Source: Saccharomycopsis fibuligera x Saccharomycopsis cf. fibuligera
Taxonomy: Eukaryota > Ascomycota > Saccharomycetes > Ascoideales > Saccharomycopsidaceae
Assembly (NCBI GenBank): GCA_001936135.1
Contig: CP012810.1
Coordinates: forward strand, 1,302,001-1,366,000
Length of the DNA: 64,000 nucleotides
Reading direction: 5' to 3'
Positions 1 to 12,210 of this stretch are shown in pieces. The position numbers were made by a program, and so were the translations under genes. Below the pieces are notes generated by a model. The model worked only from the letters and a program-made list of their open reading frames with translations. It had not been told where the DNA came from and did not search any database. Every line of letters begins with the position of its first letter. Within the stretch, counting starts at the first letter, position 1.

Positions 1-3000
1 TTTGCATTCTAGGAAGGTGAAACAGGCGTTGAAAGTATGCAGGGTATTTGTAAGTCATCAAGATTATCATTATATGAATCTTTGTTTCATAATTATGCTG
101 GTATTCCTTATCCGACTTTAGCGTGAAAGAATAAATATTTGCCGATAATGGAGCCAACTACGGTACACATTCTGGCAGTTATTTTGAATCATGACTTTCG
201 CTTTTTAGTAAATAAAAAGCATCTTTTTATGAATTAATGATAATTTAAGAATATTAAAGAGTAAGTTCTGACATAATCATGGATAAATACTGCAAGGCAC
301 AAATATGAGATGGACAAATTCAATTTCAGAGATGTGACAGTTTGCTGGTAGATATCCAAATAGGAGATTTAATTCATTAAAAATTTCCATGGCCTGCCTT
401 CATATAAACTAGTTCTTTGAATATATTTGGTATTTTATACTAGCTTCAAAATTCTCTATACGAACATCAAGAAAAAATTAAAAAAAAAATTAAATAAAGA
501 TGCAGAAAAGCAGTGGTGACAAATGTATTTATTGAATGCTAATATTAATACATCACAGGCATTTGTTTCTTTTCTTTCTTTCTTTTTTTCAAATGCCTGC
601 TAGGTGTTAAAAAGAAGTTGTTTTTTTGTATTCTACATATAGTATCTTTAATGCAACAGCGACTTGCTTAATGTTCAATTTATCTGCAGATCTAAGACTG
701 CCTCAATTTTTGGAAGGGTGTTAGATGGTCATAGTGTTGAGTTTCTTAGAACAAGTAGATATGAAAGTTATGTACAATAGGTCATATAAGTAACCAATAT
801 GCTAATAAAATCTTTCCGTTTAGAATCACAATATTTTCAATATACTATCACAGTTATCATCAAAAATTGCGAAGCAATCAATATGTTGAAGAATTGTATC
901 AAATTTTAGCTGCCGGAAAAACCAAAGTTGCGGAGCTGTTGGGGGAAAAAATACAACCTTAAATCCAAAAAATATCCGTATACTTTACAATATTTTATGT
1001 TTAAAAAAATAGGTTTAATTCCGTACCAGTTTGCCAGTTTTTGACAAATATTAACGGATAAGCAGCTCAAAAAATGTATACATGCCATATAGCGTGACCG
1101 CATATATGATATGCATGGAACCACGTTAAAGTATGCATTTATGTGCAGAGACCAAGAATATCAACTAGCTCAACAAAAATTAGAAGCACAAGAAAAAACA
1201 GTATAACATCGATGAATAAACACTCCCATTTTCGAAGAGCCAACTATATACTATACGCATTCATGAAATTTTAACGTCGAACATTGTATTCAAATATTAA
1301 GCTTGAAAAAACAAACTGATAATGATTTTAACTGCTGTTGGTATGTGTGACCAGTAACTTTCCCAGGTTGAGAAAACTTATTCCTAAATATATAGCTGCT
1401 CCTTCCTTTGGCGAAGTTTACAAAATTAAGCAAGCCGTGAGGTAGCTTTGAACTCGCTGTGCGTATGGTAGCTTAAGGCGCCCGGAAACTTTATTTCGTG
1501 AAAATCAGATTTTTTTTTAGTTAGCAACTTTTATTAAAAGCAAGGGAACAATAGCCTGCTCTTTCTGTTAAACACAAAGCTTCTCGCTGCATCCTAACGC
1601 CAACAAAACATGCGTGTCCGTAATCCGAGGTTCGTCCGCAAACAAATTCCGGACATTCAAAAAAAAAAAAAAAATTTCTCAACATTCATACCAGGAGTTA
1701 ATATGTTAGGGTTTTCATATCTTGCTACCAGAAAAAGGGCGCAGAGAAAATGATTGACGTTAAAAATACGCTGTCTTTCAGATCGATCGACATCCGTTCG
1801 GGGGTTTGAACTTTTTGCAAGAGTATGAGAATCTTAAAACTCTGATATAGTTATAGTTACAAAAGAAACTCGGTCGATTTGAGGGGCGCTGCGCTGACAT
1901 CATTTATCAATCACTTGTATACATCGCCATATAAAATTTTGTCAGCCGCTAAAAGAAATAAAAAAGTACATAAAAAGATGATAAGTTATTTTCTAATATT
2001 GTCTGTACTTTGAGGTTAAATACGCTTTGAAGGTAAAAAAAAAAAATTGAAAAAATAAAACAAATAAAAATAAACAGAAAATCCAAAAAGCGATAGATGA
2101 GAAGCAGATATAGGTACGTAATCCATCTTGCATAACCCGAGATCTCACAAAGTGCAGTGGCCCGCATGCGAGGCCAGCCGCCATAATCAACGTGTTGCCG
2201 GCATATGGACTCACACCTGACTATTGCCGGCACCGAAGAAAAGAGACGCTTGGTTGTATGTGGAACTATAGCAACAATATTCTGAAACTTGTAGTAAAGT
2301 TCACCAATAACGGAGTAATCGACAGACCAATAGATGGACACCAGCACTATTCTAGCTTGAAAGAACAACATACATATTTTAGATTGCTTCAGATTCAAAA
2401 AACCCTGTACATGTTATTCAACTTTTTTATGGCGATGCATTTCTTGTATGGTTCTAGTTTTTGGACGGTAACAAATGCATTGTCCTACTGCGGATGGCCA
2501 GCCCAAGTGAAGATTCCTGGCCGTGCAATTCTGATGCAAAACACCATTTTTCTTCTTGATATATAAATCCTCAGAAAGGCTTTTGCTAATGTTGAAAAAA
2601 AAATTGTAGACAAAATGCGGTTCTCTGTAGTCTTTTCTTAGTTCTTTACGCTAGTTTTTGGAAATTTCAATTTCGTTTTCAGTAGGTTGGGGATCATCAT
2701 ACCTCGAAATACGTGTACATCTCGTTGAGCCACCAATGTTTGCTCTGCAACAAGGACAATCAAAAGGAGAAGTAAACAGAAAAAAACAGCAAACCTTACT
2801 TTCTATTGAATATATGCAGCAAGACTTTGCACCACGGGCAAAACTCTTCTGAATTCACCATTTTACGTCGTGAAATTTCGACCAAAGAGGGCATGGACTA
2901 TTTGAGTGATGAAAAACAACTGATTTTTTACAATCAAGCGTAGCGACTTCTATTTACTTACACAAGGCATTGTTGGTCGGAAAGTCACAATAAATTTGTA

Positions 3001-3061
3001 CACGTTGATGCTGATAAAACATTTAAGTTCTTGAAGCCGATATGTCTTTTGACTTCATATA
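1..3061. other. gene-poor AT-rich region, left part
   Basis: No convincing gene. Open frames at about 906-1124, 1949-2398 and 2192-2566 lack good starts or recognisable motifs and overlap one another, as expected by chance in AT-rich DNA. The one trace of interest is at about 2800-2931 on the + strand. There an open frame ends with a peptide reading EGMDYLSDEKQLIFYNQA, which resembles a decayed reading frame near 5520-5700 on the other strand. Short A/T runs occur at about 1660-1674 and 2035-2045. Confidence 0.6.
2800..2931 (+). pseudogene. possible coding relic ending in an EKQLIFY motif
   Basis: An open + strand frame without a clear start reads through a segment containing REISTKEGMDYLSDEKQLIF and stops at TAG. 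The spacing and residues F..L...IST..G...LS.EEK.LIFY match the minus-strand relic at 5520-5700. A weaker match, LTDEDKKLIY, lies at the C-terminus of the intact ORF at 3062-3658. I infer that these are remnants of one local gene family. The function is unknown and the similarity is short, so chance is not excluded. Confidence 0.3.
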
Positions 3062-3658
3062 TCATTCAGGATGCAGTTCATTGTCAAACATTGCTGAGTA
3101 AATGAGTTTCTTGTCTTCATCAGTTAACTTCACAGCACTCGATTTAGCCACGGAATCCGCAAAGCTAGACATCTCGTTTTTCACTTCACGATTGAAAATC
3201 AATTTGATAGTTTGACTAAATGTCCATTTAGGGCCGTCCTGACCCACTGCTGCAGACAAACCATGCTTTCTTAGCACAGATTTTAAAGTATGAAATCTTT
3301 GATAAACTTCTTTATCTTGCTTCAACTTTGTCATCAAATTTTCAATTAACTTGTTAACGATTAAATTTGGTTTTGCAGCAGAACTTTTAGCATTATTACT
3401 GTATGGTCTAAGCGTTACCAATTTTCTATATGGCGCCTTATTGTTGGACAATTCCATTGCTACCGCATTTCTAGCATTAGAAGGATAAGACGATAGGCGT
3501 TTTGCATGACAGACCGCTTGATATTTGCGAGCATTAATACTTGCAGATCTGCTTGCTATATTGATTTGAGTTAATGATGGAAGTCTTGCAAAGCTGCGAT
3601 AAATTAGCATCATATTTGAAAGGTTAACAGTAAATAGTACGTATGGCCTGAAATGCAT
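3062..3658 (-). CDS. hypothetical protein, probably mitochondrial
   Basis: A 198-residue frame with an ATG start; Met16 and Met17 are alternative starts. The first ~95 residues are rich in Arg, Ser, Ala and Asn with few acidic residues, which is the composition of a mitochondrial targeting sequence. Residues ~98-198 form a more charged, probably helical domain. It ends with LTDEDKKLIYSAMFDNE, which resembles two decayed frames nearby. I do not recognise the family. It is the only convincing gene in the first 12 kb, which is unusual for a compact yeast genome. It may be a member of a gene family that has decayed locally. Confidence 0.6.
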   Translation of the reverse strand: MHFRPYVLFTVNLSNMMLIYRSFARLPSLTQINIASRSASINARKYQAVCHAKRLSSYPSNARNAVAMELSNNKAPYRKLVTLRPYSNNAKSSAAKPNLIVNKLIENLMTKLKQDKEVYQRFHTLKSVLRKHGLSAAVGQDGPKWTFSQTIKLIFNREVKNEMSSFADSVAKSSAVKLTDEDKKLIYSAMFDNELHPE

Positions 3659-5454
3659 GAGTAGATGTCTTTGATATTGTCGAAATAATTGGCCTGTAGG
3701 TGCTATAGAGGTGGTCCTATCACTAATACCTAAGCTTCAAATTTTTATTTTTACTTTTCTAGCAGATCTTGTTGATTTACCTGATCACCTGATCTTGTGT
3801 TTTTAAAAAAAAAGCATTTTGCAATAATACAATTTTGTGCTAGTAAATGCCGTTTAGCTCCAACACGCCTCAACTTATATTATGCATTATGCGATCTGTA
3901 CATATGCATATGGGCGCATCTAAATGCGCAATCTTTTTGAACTTTGGAAGCACAGGAGATCAAGAGTACAGTTGCAGCTCGAAGGCAGGTTAAAACTGTT
4001 AACAGTATTTGCATCGAATAGATTAAGCTAATTAGTGTAGGTCCGTTTTCTACTAGTTCATAATTTTATTTATGTTGATGGCGTTCTTTCAGTCTAGAAT
4101 GATGTTCATTAGCGAAAATAGTAGTCTAAAGATAAAGAGAATTCTAGACTAACAGTAAAGTTTTACAAATTTTCAGAAAAACGAATCTTTTGGTAAAAAA
4201 AAAGTCATTAAATGCAGCAGCTCTTCAATAACAAATTTTTAAGATGTAGGAACAAAATAAGTGCGGCATAATAGATTAAGTATAACATGGCGCATAATAT
4301 AAATACATATATAGACAGATAGACAGATAGATAGATACAGATATATAGTACGATCTGCAATTATAGAGATGAAACTCACATATGCTTTGTTGTTGTTTAT
4401 ATACACTCTGCCTCAAAACATCTAATCCGCGTCCATAATCTATTAATTATAATATTCTTTCTGAGGAATATGCTTAAAGACCAAAAACCATGTAATTATT
4501 TCAAAATTAAGTTATAATATGCGCATATGTGGGTGGGTGTCATTGCGAAATTAAAAGCTATGGAAATTTATTTTCATTAAAACGCATGCATAACTTTTAA
4601 TATCAAGCTACAAAGCTCAGCTCCGTTGACCCAATATTATTGGAAATGCGTTAGTCTAGGACAGAAAAAGACTGCTACACCAGTTCAGGATTGTTTCTGC
4701 TATATACAGTAATTTTAGCCTGGCTAGATTTGGTTAAGTTTTTTTTGGCAACCTATCTGTAAGATCTCGTAGCCAGCTATGATATTTGCTATCCGTACGC
4801 AAAGAGCTAAATGTTTAATACTATATATAAACCTTGCCAAAACTTTCACTGTTTTGTTGATCCATGCTCATTGCCATATATTATCGTTAAACGACAAAAA
4901 CAGGTCTCAAACGCTTTGTTTCGTTTGTCTTTAAGAGCTTTTGTGAAGCAGGAACAGGCCGACGCTCCGCACAGGATCTAGCGTAATGCGACCTTAAAAA
5001 AATAAACTCCTTTGAAAATTAGTGCAAGTGGACAAAATCTTTTGTCTACGCTAGTCCGTAAAAATTAACAATTGTCTATCAATTCCGTCACTGTTTTAAC
5101 CCTGTGTATCCCAATGTTGAGGCTTGTTTTTCATTAACGCGCACTTCACATGCGGTATAATTATTTAGGTTGGACTTAGGGTCAGGTTTTGCGGTAGCTT
5201 TGCAGTATCATGCAGAAACAGAAAAGCGGTAGTTACGTTACTTTGTTTTATTATGTTTAAATTTGTATTTTCGATACGAGAAAATCTGTATACACAACTT
5301 CCAACAACTATTCTGAGTTTTTTGCTCATATACGTGCCAATTTAGAGATACTCATCATAAATAATCGAAATACTTGACCATTTGATTTGTTGCTAAGGCT
5401 GGTTAGTACTTACAAAATTTTACATTTTTAATAAGAGTAACTAAGTTATATAAA

Positions 5455-5516
5455 ATAACAACCTGATAATAACAACCTGATAATAACAACCTGATAATAA
5501 CAACCTGATAATAACA
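5455..5516. repeat. 14-base tandem repeat, 4.4 copies
   Basis: The unit ATAACAACCTGATA is repeated perfectly at 5455, 5469, 5483 and 5497, with a partial copy at 5511. It lies at the 3' end of a minus-strand coding relic. Perfect identity between units implies recent expansion by slippage. Confidence 0.9.
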
Positions 5517-5519
5517 TTT

Positions 5520-5705
5520 GTCCACTAAGACTATCCTTCAGATACGAATTGAAATTTTTTCCAAATAGATTTTTGTAGAAGATTAACTCTTTCTCTTCAG
5601 CAGAAAAAGGTAATACACCCGTAGAAAGAGATTTAAGCACGAATACGAATTTATCTCTGTTCCGTGCCTCGATCAACGGTGCCCGCTGATGAGCTGCTGC
5701 TTGAG
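5520..5705 (-). pseudogene. coding relic with ELIFY motif
   Basis: The minus-strand frame has no ATG start and is closed upstream by TAG. It reads LTQAAAHQRAPLIEARNRDK, continues with KSLSTGVLPFSAEEKELIF and YKNLFGKN, and then runs into the 14-base tandem repeat. It resembles the + strand relic at 2800-2931 (STxxGxxxLSxEEKxLIFY). I infer a broken member of a small local family. The identity of the family is unknown. Confidence 0.35.
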
Positions 5706-6322
5706 TCAGCTAGTCTTTTTCATTTTGTTTGCAGTTTAGTTTAATCACTTGGCTACTGTCAGTAAAGCTCAAACTTAGTATACTAAAGATTGGTCTGCAG
5801 GCTCAAATCTAGGCAGATTTTCATTAATCGGAGTCATGCATGAATATACTTAACTTGTTTCCCATAATTAAAACTCTAATTTTGCGGTCGAAGCAGAACA
5901 ATTGCGACTACAATAATACACCCGCCTGCACAATATTGATGTCAAGCTTCTGGATTAGCGTGTTTTTAGAACAACAGAAATGAAAATAGCCAAGACTTAT
6001 TCTTTGGCGACGAAGATGCAGTAGTGGGTGCGTAACGCACAAGGAAGACAAGGATAATATTAAACACATAATACGTTACATGTAACGACTAGGTGGTTGC
6101 TCTCAAATTAATCGCGGTAATTGGAAATTGTCATATTTAATGCAGGCGCTGCTTAGTCTGTAATCTAATGTCTAACGCTGATGTATTGCAGAAAAAAGTC
6201 AAGAATATTAAGTTTACATCAATTTTATTCTTTTTTCCCCGAAACTCGGGCCTAGTGATAAATTAATAATTAGCCCCGGAAATTATAAAAAAATGTATAC
6301 AATGTCCAATCTTCTGCAGCGG

Positions 6323-6347
6323 TTTTTTTTTTTTTTTTTTTTTTTTT
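6323..6347. repeat. poly(T) run of 25
   Basis: An uninterrupted run of 25 T. Together with the A30 at 7804-7833 and the A29 at 11741-11769, it marks the gene-poor region as rich in long homopolymers. These could be fossils of poly(A) tails or simple slippage products. Confidence 0.9.
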
Positions 6348-6448
6348 GCGCGGTTGTAAACTTCTTTTTAGTTCACAACGAAAACTTTCCGTAACGGAAC
6401 CCCTTCGTAGGTGTGTCCTCAATGGACGTAATTAAAATTTTAAGTCTC

Positions 6449-6481
6449 AAAAAAAGTACCCACTCGGTGGGTACTTTTTTT
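6449..6481. other. perfect 15-bp inverted repeat with 3-base loop
   Basis: AAAAAAAGTACCCAC at 6449-6463 is exactly complementary to 6467-6481, with the loop TCG. As RNA it would be a stable hairpin with a U-run on its 3' arm. A second, smaller palindrome, TTCCGTAACGGAA, lies just upstream at 6387-6399. No gene ends nearby, so it does not look like a gene terminator. Confidence 0.8.
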
Positions 6482-7801
6482 TTGTACCAAGAGTTACGCG
6501 TTTAGTGTTTGCGGAGACACTATCTTTAAAATCTTTCAGGTCCCACAGTGATCAAAGTAAACAATCGGCGAAAATATTAAGAACTTTAATAATTAACAAT
6601 AATGTCGATACCTTCTAGCTCCTCATTTGTTTCGACAGAAATCTGTGAACGCTCTATTTCTACTGACGAGCTGCTCAAATTTCATAGCAATACTGACACG
6701 CACCAATTTGGAAATTTATGGTGTCTTATACCATAAGAGTTCTCATATATGCACAAATAGGAATTATTCAACATTTTAGTATTGAATTATAAAAGAACCG
6801 GGCTTTTGTTGTCCAGCTACGGCTTCGTTTTCTAAAGCAGTGCCACGCAGTGGGATTGTTTAATCTGGTAGTCTGATGGCCTGATATACTAATTTCATTA
6901 AGAGTGTAGTTTAGGTTTGTTTGTTTTTTTTTTTTTTTTTGGAAAGTTACAGCTACTCTATTTTCTATTTATACTTGCACAAAGTTGGTAAGGCGTACGG
7001 TTGAATTCGGTAATTTTCAATACCTTTATTATTGCAATATTAGAGCCTTGCTGTACCATATAATACTGACAGAATGGTAATAGCAAATGGCTTTCTCGAC
7101 GAGATTGTTTGTGTAAATGTTTCAAAACCAGTGTACTTGTCATGCATTACGGTAAAATATGCACACCCGCTCAAGCACTACACTGTATGGCGGCTTTATA
7201 TTTTTTTTTTTTTTTTTGGTGACCCTAACAACTCCTCCAGAAGTTAATAACATCAATGTATTAGCTTTGCAAGGCTCAACAAATTTACTTACAGTTTACA
7301 AAATTCGTACTATCTATGTGTGTTAGAACATCTCAGGCATCATCATACCTTAAAGACAAAAACTATCACTTTTAGACTTCTCCAGTTTTCATTGAAAAAT
7401 TGGCATCTTATTGTTGAGTGAGTACACATCGCCACTCAAAAAACTTTGGTTGGCGAAATCCTGTCAATTTTTGATTTTCAACATCCAAAATATCTCAGCT
7501 ACTTGTCAATATGCAAGCTTATCACCAAGTACACTATATACACCATTATAACCAAAAGCCTTCTTCTATGTTTTGATCTTATCTTGTAAATGCGCTTATT
7601 AACCTTTTGCGCGGCTAGTTCCCCTCTATTTATCATACCTACTACTGATTTTAGTTGTTTCTGCTTGGCCGCGTATTCAAAATCGTAATTGCCCCTCATT
7701 TGAAAGGAAAGCTGCAAGGAATGTTTTTGAAACACCGGTCCTGTTTAAAATCTGGCCAAAGAAGCCCAAGCCTGTATGGTTTATAATCATTACATAATAA
7801 G

Positions 7802-7803
<2 letters not shown>

Positions 7804-7833
<30 letters not shown>
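7804..7833. repeat. poly(A) run of 30
   Basis: An uninterrupted run of 30 A in the gene desert, the longest homopolymer seen in the window. No coding relic is recognisable immediately 5' of it, so a retroposon tail is only one possible origin. Confidence 0.9.
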
Positions 7834-7835
<2 letters not shown>

Positions 7836-9860
7836 TAATTTTTTTGTTTTATTTAGGTTTAAGAACAAACGTAAAATATTGAACGGAATTATTTGGGCTT
7901 TTTGTTGCTTTAAACAACCGCTTTTCAGAAATATAAAAAATAAAATATTTTCTAGCATATACCCTATCGCACACTCAAAACGCATATAAATTGAAGTTAA
8001 AACATTGATTGAACCGGCCACAACTTTTCAAAAAAATAAAGGGAAAAAAATGAGTTTGCATCCATACTTTCCAGCCTATGTACATAAATTACTGTTAAAC
8101 TTCTCGTTGCTGTGAGACATACACAATTTGGCTTGTCAAAAAAAATAAAACTATTGTTATATGCCAGCATATATGTAAGCAATTAAGATAACACAGCGGT
8201 TAATTAGCCTCAATATATGAATAATTGGTTATATGTACAAGAGTAAAACGCTCGGAATTTCTCAGTAAGATATCACTTGTTGACTTACATGAGCATAAGT
8301 ACTTTGCAAATCTTAGTGTTTTTTTGTTTTTTTTTCTCCTAGCGGTTGAAGCTACTATTTATGTGCTGGTTCTTGCGCCTTACACTCTACGGCGTAATCT
8401 ACAGCTTATATTTTTGTAAAAAATAAGGTTTTACTTTTATTTTTGTTTGAGTTCGTTTTTGTTTTTTCCAAAAATGATTTTGACCAAATAGATGCGTTTA
8501 CCAGTTTTGTAGACAATCATTAGCGCAACTGTTAATTCTGCAAGCACAGCAGTACTAAAATTTTAATTTTGCAAGTATACATAGATGCGCACCCTTTTTC
8601 AGGAAATACAGCAGTAAGTTTTGATTTATGTTATCACAGTGTGTACTGTATACAGTAATAGAGTGTGTTATAGTTAATTGAAGCCACTGAAACAATAAAC
8701 AATGCAACTGAAGTCATCCAGCATGCATATACAAAACAATGTAAAGCCCTAAATTAGCGTTTGCATCTGCTGGTACAGAAAGACCGCGAAAAAACAAAAG
8801 GTCAAGAACGAGGAAGAATACGGATCAAGAAATAACTGTAAAAGGCGTTCGCCTAAAAGGGTAGTTTTATTCACCGCTTTTAGAGCTCGTAACATTGATT
8901 TAAATTTTGACGACGAAAATCATCATGGCCACAAATTGACCTGGTGCTACATGTTTGAATATAATTCACATGGAAAGTGACAAGTGTGGTGCGTGGTGCC
9001 TACGTAGTCTACGATTGTTGGAAGCGAAGAACTTGGGAATATTCTTATTATATATAATAGCAATAAGAAGGTTTGGGGGCAGTTGGCACAACAGCTAAAT
9101 TGTTATCGGCGCAGATCCTCTTTGTTTAGAAACAATTATGAACTTTGCAAGGAATTCATAGGCCGGTTTCTTTGTTTTTTTTCAGCTTCTTAGCAATCTT
9201 CTTTTCTTGGTAAAACAAACGGCAACAGTTTTTGTGTACAAAGGCGTAATCGTTGCGTTAGAGCGCTTCGCACGCCTCATTTTTAACAGTGTCGCTGTGT
9301 AACTGGTTAGGCTTCGAACTACTTGAGGCAAAATTATATTCATACATGCTTATAATATTTGCCTTAATCTGGTGAGAAGATATAGGCTATAGCTGCGCTA
9401 ACATATTCACAATTTTGATCGCTTCCACTTTGAATTTAGCTCCTCAGATTCCCTAATGCAATCTCGAGCAGAAAACTGCAAAGTTTTACTTGTCAAAATC
9501 AGTATACCAAGTTCCAGCCGTATCTTTCGGTTTATTTGAGGCTGGCGCAAGGGTTGTTTAAAATGCTTTCTAATAATTTTTAAGAAAGCTTCATGATTTA
9601 AAAAACAAAAGGCACAAAATGCAAAAGTAGTATATCGTCAAACTTGCCACTCTTTGAAATGTCATTGACTTACATAAAATTTGTGCTTCCCTGTTTATTT
9701 TCATATGCTTGATTTACAAACTTGGTATATTTTGCTAGACCCCTACTGCCAAATATGAGTGAACATTATCTTCCAGGTGAGAGGTGATCCAGACTTTATA
9801 ATGGATATACGCAACTGCTTTTGCATATTGATTGTTTAATGACAGCATATAGATGACTAG

Positions 9861-9895
9861 TGTCTAATGTCTAATGTCTGATGTCTAATGTCTGA
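9861..9895. repeat. 7-base tandem repeat TGTCTRA, five copies
   Basis: Five adjacent units of TGTCTAA or TGTCTGA in the order A, A, G, A, G, followed by a degenerate TGTCCCA. The alternating variants suggest duplication of a two-unit block. Confidence 0.9.
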
Positions 9896-11100
9896 TGTCC
9901 CACAAAGTGTGTTTGAGACTTTACTATTTTGAACTAAAAAACCGATTTGTGTGCAGGGGCTTTGAGTTGATATAATCGCATTCTGGTGCTTATTTAACAA
10001 GCAAATCACTTTGTGATGATAAAGTCGAGACGGGGCGGTCCTTCTCTTCCATTCATCCTCATGTTTTTAATAGCGGCGCTTTGGTCTATGTTGATGAGGG
10101 GGCGGATCTACGGCGTTCTAGAGATTTTAAACAAAGTCGCGAGTGAAAAGCCACCAATATTTTTTGCAATATGTATAGCTTCAAAGCCAGAGCACCACTA
10201 AATGTCACACTTTTAAATTTATCGTTGGTCCTTGCGCTTTAATACTATATTTATAGTACATGCAACTACGCTAAAATCTATGTCTTTCAAGTTGCAAAAA
10301 TAAATAAAAGCACACAGGTTAAAGTTTTCAGATGAAGAGACGTGCTTTAGCTGAATAGCTGTCTCCGGGGAACAATACCGAGCTCGGTTAGAATCACTTG
10401 TTAGCATCAGATTGGATTGAGCTAGTATGTTAGAAGTTGAAGACGCTGACAAGTATTGAAATCGAGTGGCGAATACAAGTTGTGAATGCAAATAGTGAAT
10501 ACAAGTAGCGGATGCTTATAAGGGAAGTAAAAAAGGTTGCGTCTCTGAGATTTTACACACCGTAGATTTTTCTGATCTCATTCTGGAAGAATTTTAGCTC
10601 CCAACAGAATAACCTTTGTGACAATCAGCAAGGTTACAACGAGGTATCATGCCACAAAGGCGGAGTATAAAGTTCGCCAGTAAAACATTTACAGCTAAAA
10701 TGTTAGGTCATTTAGTATTGGGAAGACAGTCGTCGTACCACTATCTGCCAATCCAACAAATCATTGAATGATCAAATCATGACCATATCCTCATACAATA
10801 TGTAGTATGTCTACTAAACGCTAGACTCTTCGCCAATGATAGAAGTTAAATATAAGCGTCACTATATATTCTTAGCGTGTTCTTATCTTAAAAGCTACTC
10901 TATGGAGCTCTATCTTCCCTTTCAAAGACAGAGATACATCTTTTCAAACAGCGTCTTTTGAATGGGGGGGTAACCCCAAAAATTTCCAAATAATCAATGA
11001 TTCCAACTGCTTGTTATGGTTGTCATAGACGAACTATTTCCAATTATTTTAGTCGCTGTCTAATGCGCGGTAATCGCTGGTGCTTAACAACGATAGCGAA

Positions 11101-11127
11101 TAAAAAATAAAAAATAAAAAATAAAAA
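11101..11127. repeat. TAAAAAA tandem repeat
   Basis: Four 7-base units with T at 11101, 11108, 11115 and 11122. It has the same period as the CAAAAAA repeat inside the first intron of ATP19 at 30555-30645. Confidence 0.9.
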
Positions 11128-11738
11128 GACCCTTGTCTCGATGATCTGAGACAACCGACAACAGCATTAATGTTGTTACATCATACGATTGCGAAACCAT
11201 TAAGCCCACCGAGGGATCTGTCAACTCCGGTGGTTTTTGCATTTTTTTCACTCTATACAAGCGGACGCTGTAACAGTAGTATATGTATCCTGTACAAGAA
11301 CACCAATATATTGTAATTTAGCAGCACACATATAGAAAGCCTCAATTATCTTTTTGATTAGGGCTATGGTAGTAAAAAAGACCAGTAAGCTGATTGCTTA
11401 GGCCACAAATTAATTTTACATTGTTACAGCACTAGTGTGCTAAGATCCAGACCCGACTACCACACCCAGACTTTTGGACGCGCTTGTCAACACCGTTTAC
11501 AGTAATATAATAATATAAAACACCGTCTCGCTCGCATGGTGCGATCGTACAGGCGTACGCGCGATGTACGACAAGAAGGTGTCAAACAAGTAGATCGTTG
11601 CTGAGGCTGTACCTGAGACTCAGACATGGAACAAAGTGTACACCGCAAGCAATGTACAGGGTCTCCTCGGCCTCGAGAAAGCCCACAGGCTACACTTACA
11701 CTGCAACAGAATATTGGAAAAGGTTAAGTGAAAGCCTA

Positions 11739-11740
<2 letters not shown>

Positions 11741-11769
<29 letters not shown>
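11741..11769. repeat. poly(A) run of 29
   Basis: A run of 29 A directly after a relatively GC-richer 150-base stretch (about 11590-11740). The arrangement resembles a retroposed sequence followed by its tail, but no source gene was recognised. Confidence 0.85.
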
Positions 11770-11771
<2 letters not shown>

Positions 11772-12210
11772 CTGGAAATTCATCAGTTTGAAATCCCAAT
11801 CTTGCCGCTGAAGTAAAATCTCGAAAAAGCCTCCAAGAAAAAATTTTCTGAAAAGTGCATGATCCTACCGCAGTTGGCAATATTTAGCAGCTACATGTAT
11901 AAATAGAAGGTTGAAGTAGAGAGAATTTTTGCCTGAAAATATATGTAGTATGAATATAAGAAAAATGTATATACTAAGAACACAGGTTATAGAACAGTAA
12001 AAGCAAGTAAAATAATACAAAAATAAAATACCCAATTAGAACAAAACGTAAACAAAATAAGTGTAAAAAGAAAAAAAGAAAAAGACAAAATAATAGCAAT
12101 AATAATTTTGAAAACAAAATGAACATCAGCGTTAATAAAAAGGAAAAAAATAGCAGCATTTAATCGTGATTAAAGATATGTCTTTATTTTTTGAAATTCT
12201 TCATCATGGT

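Larger units (their letters stand above)
3659..12210. other. 8.5-kb gene desert with repeats and homopolymer runs
   Basis: No convincing protein or tRNA gene in 8.5 kb, whereas the rest of the window averages about one gene per 2 kb. The region holds a 14-base tandem repeat (5455-5516), a 7-base tandem repeat (9861-9895), a TAAAAAA repeat (11101-11127), a perfect hairpin (6449-6481) and runs of 25-30 A or T (6323-6347, 7804-7833, 11741-11769). It also holds a decayed frame at 5520-5700. Plausible explanations are a regional centromere, a subtelomere or a graveyard of retroposed DNA. The sequence alone does not choose between them. Confidence 0.6.

Noticed and set aside
1949-2566. Overlapping frames of 149 (-) and 124 (+) codons.
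   Set aside because: They overlap antisense, lack recognisable motifs, and long frames of this size are expected by chance in this much AT-rich DNA.
5455-5516. Considered whether the spaced 14-base repeats could be a CRISPR-like array.
   Set aside because: The units are directly adjacent with no spacers, and this is a yeast nuclear sequence.
8752-8981. An open + strand frame of about 77 codons with protein-like composition (RRSPKRVVLFTAFRARNID).
   Set aside because: It has no ATG and no homology I can name. Several such frames are expected by chance in a 12-kb gene desert.
9240-9340. A TTCGAAC sequence resembling a tRNA T-loop.
   Set aside because: No matching acceptor, D or anticodon stems could be drawn on either strand.
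10013-10201. A GC-richer frame; the minus-strand reading around INIDQSAAIKNM briefly resembled a LINE reverse transcriptase segment.
   Set aside because: Neighbouring sequence on either side does not continue any RT motif in any frame, and the resemblance is a few residues only.
11598-11880. Frames on both strands crossing the poly(A) run at 11741-11769.
   Set aside because: Much of the coding length is poly-Lys or poly-Phe produced by the homopolymer.
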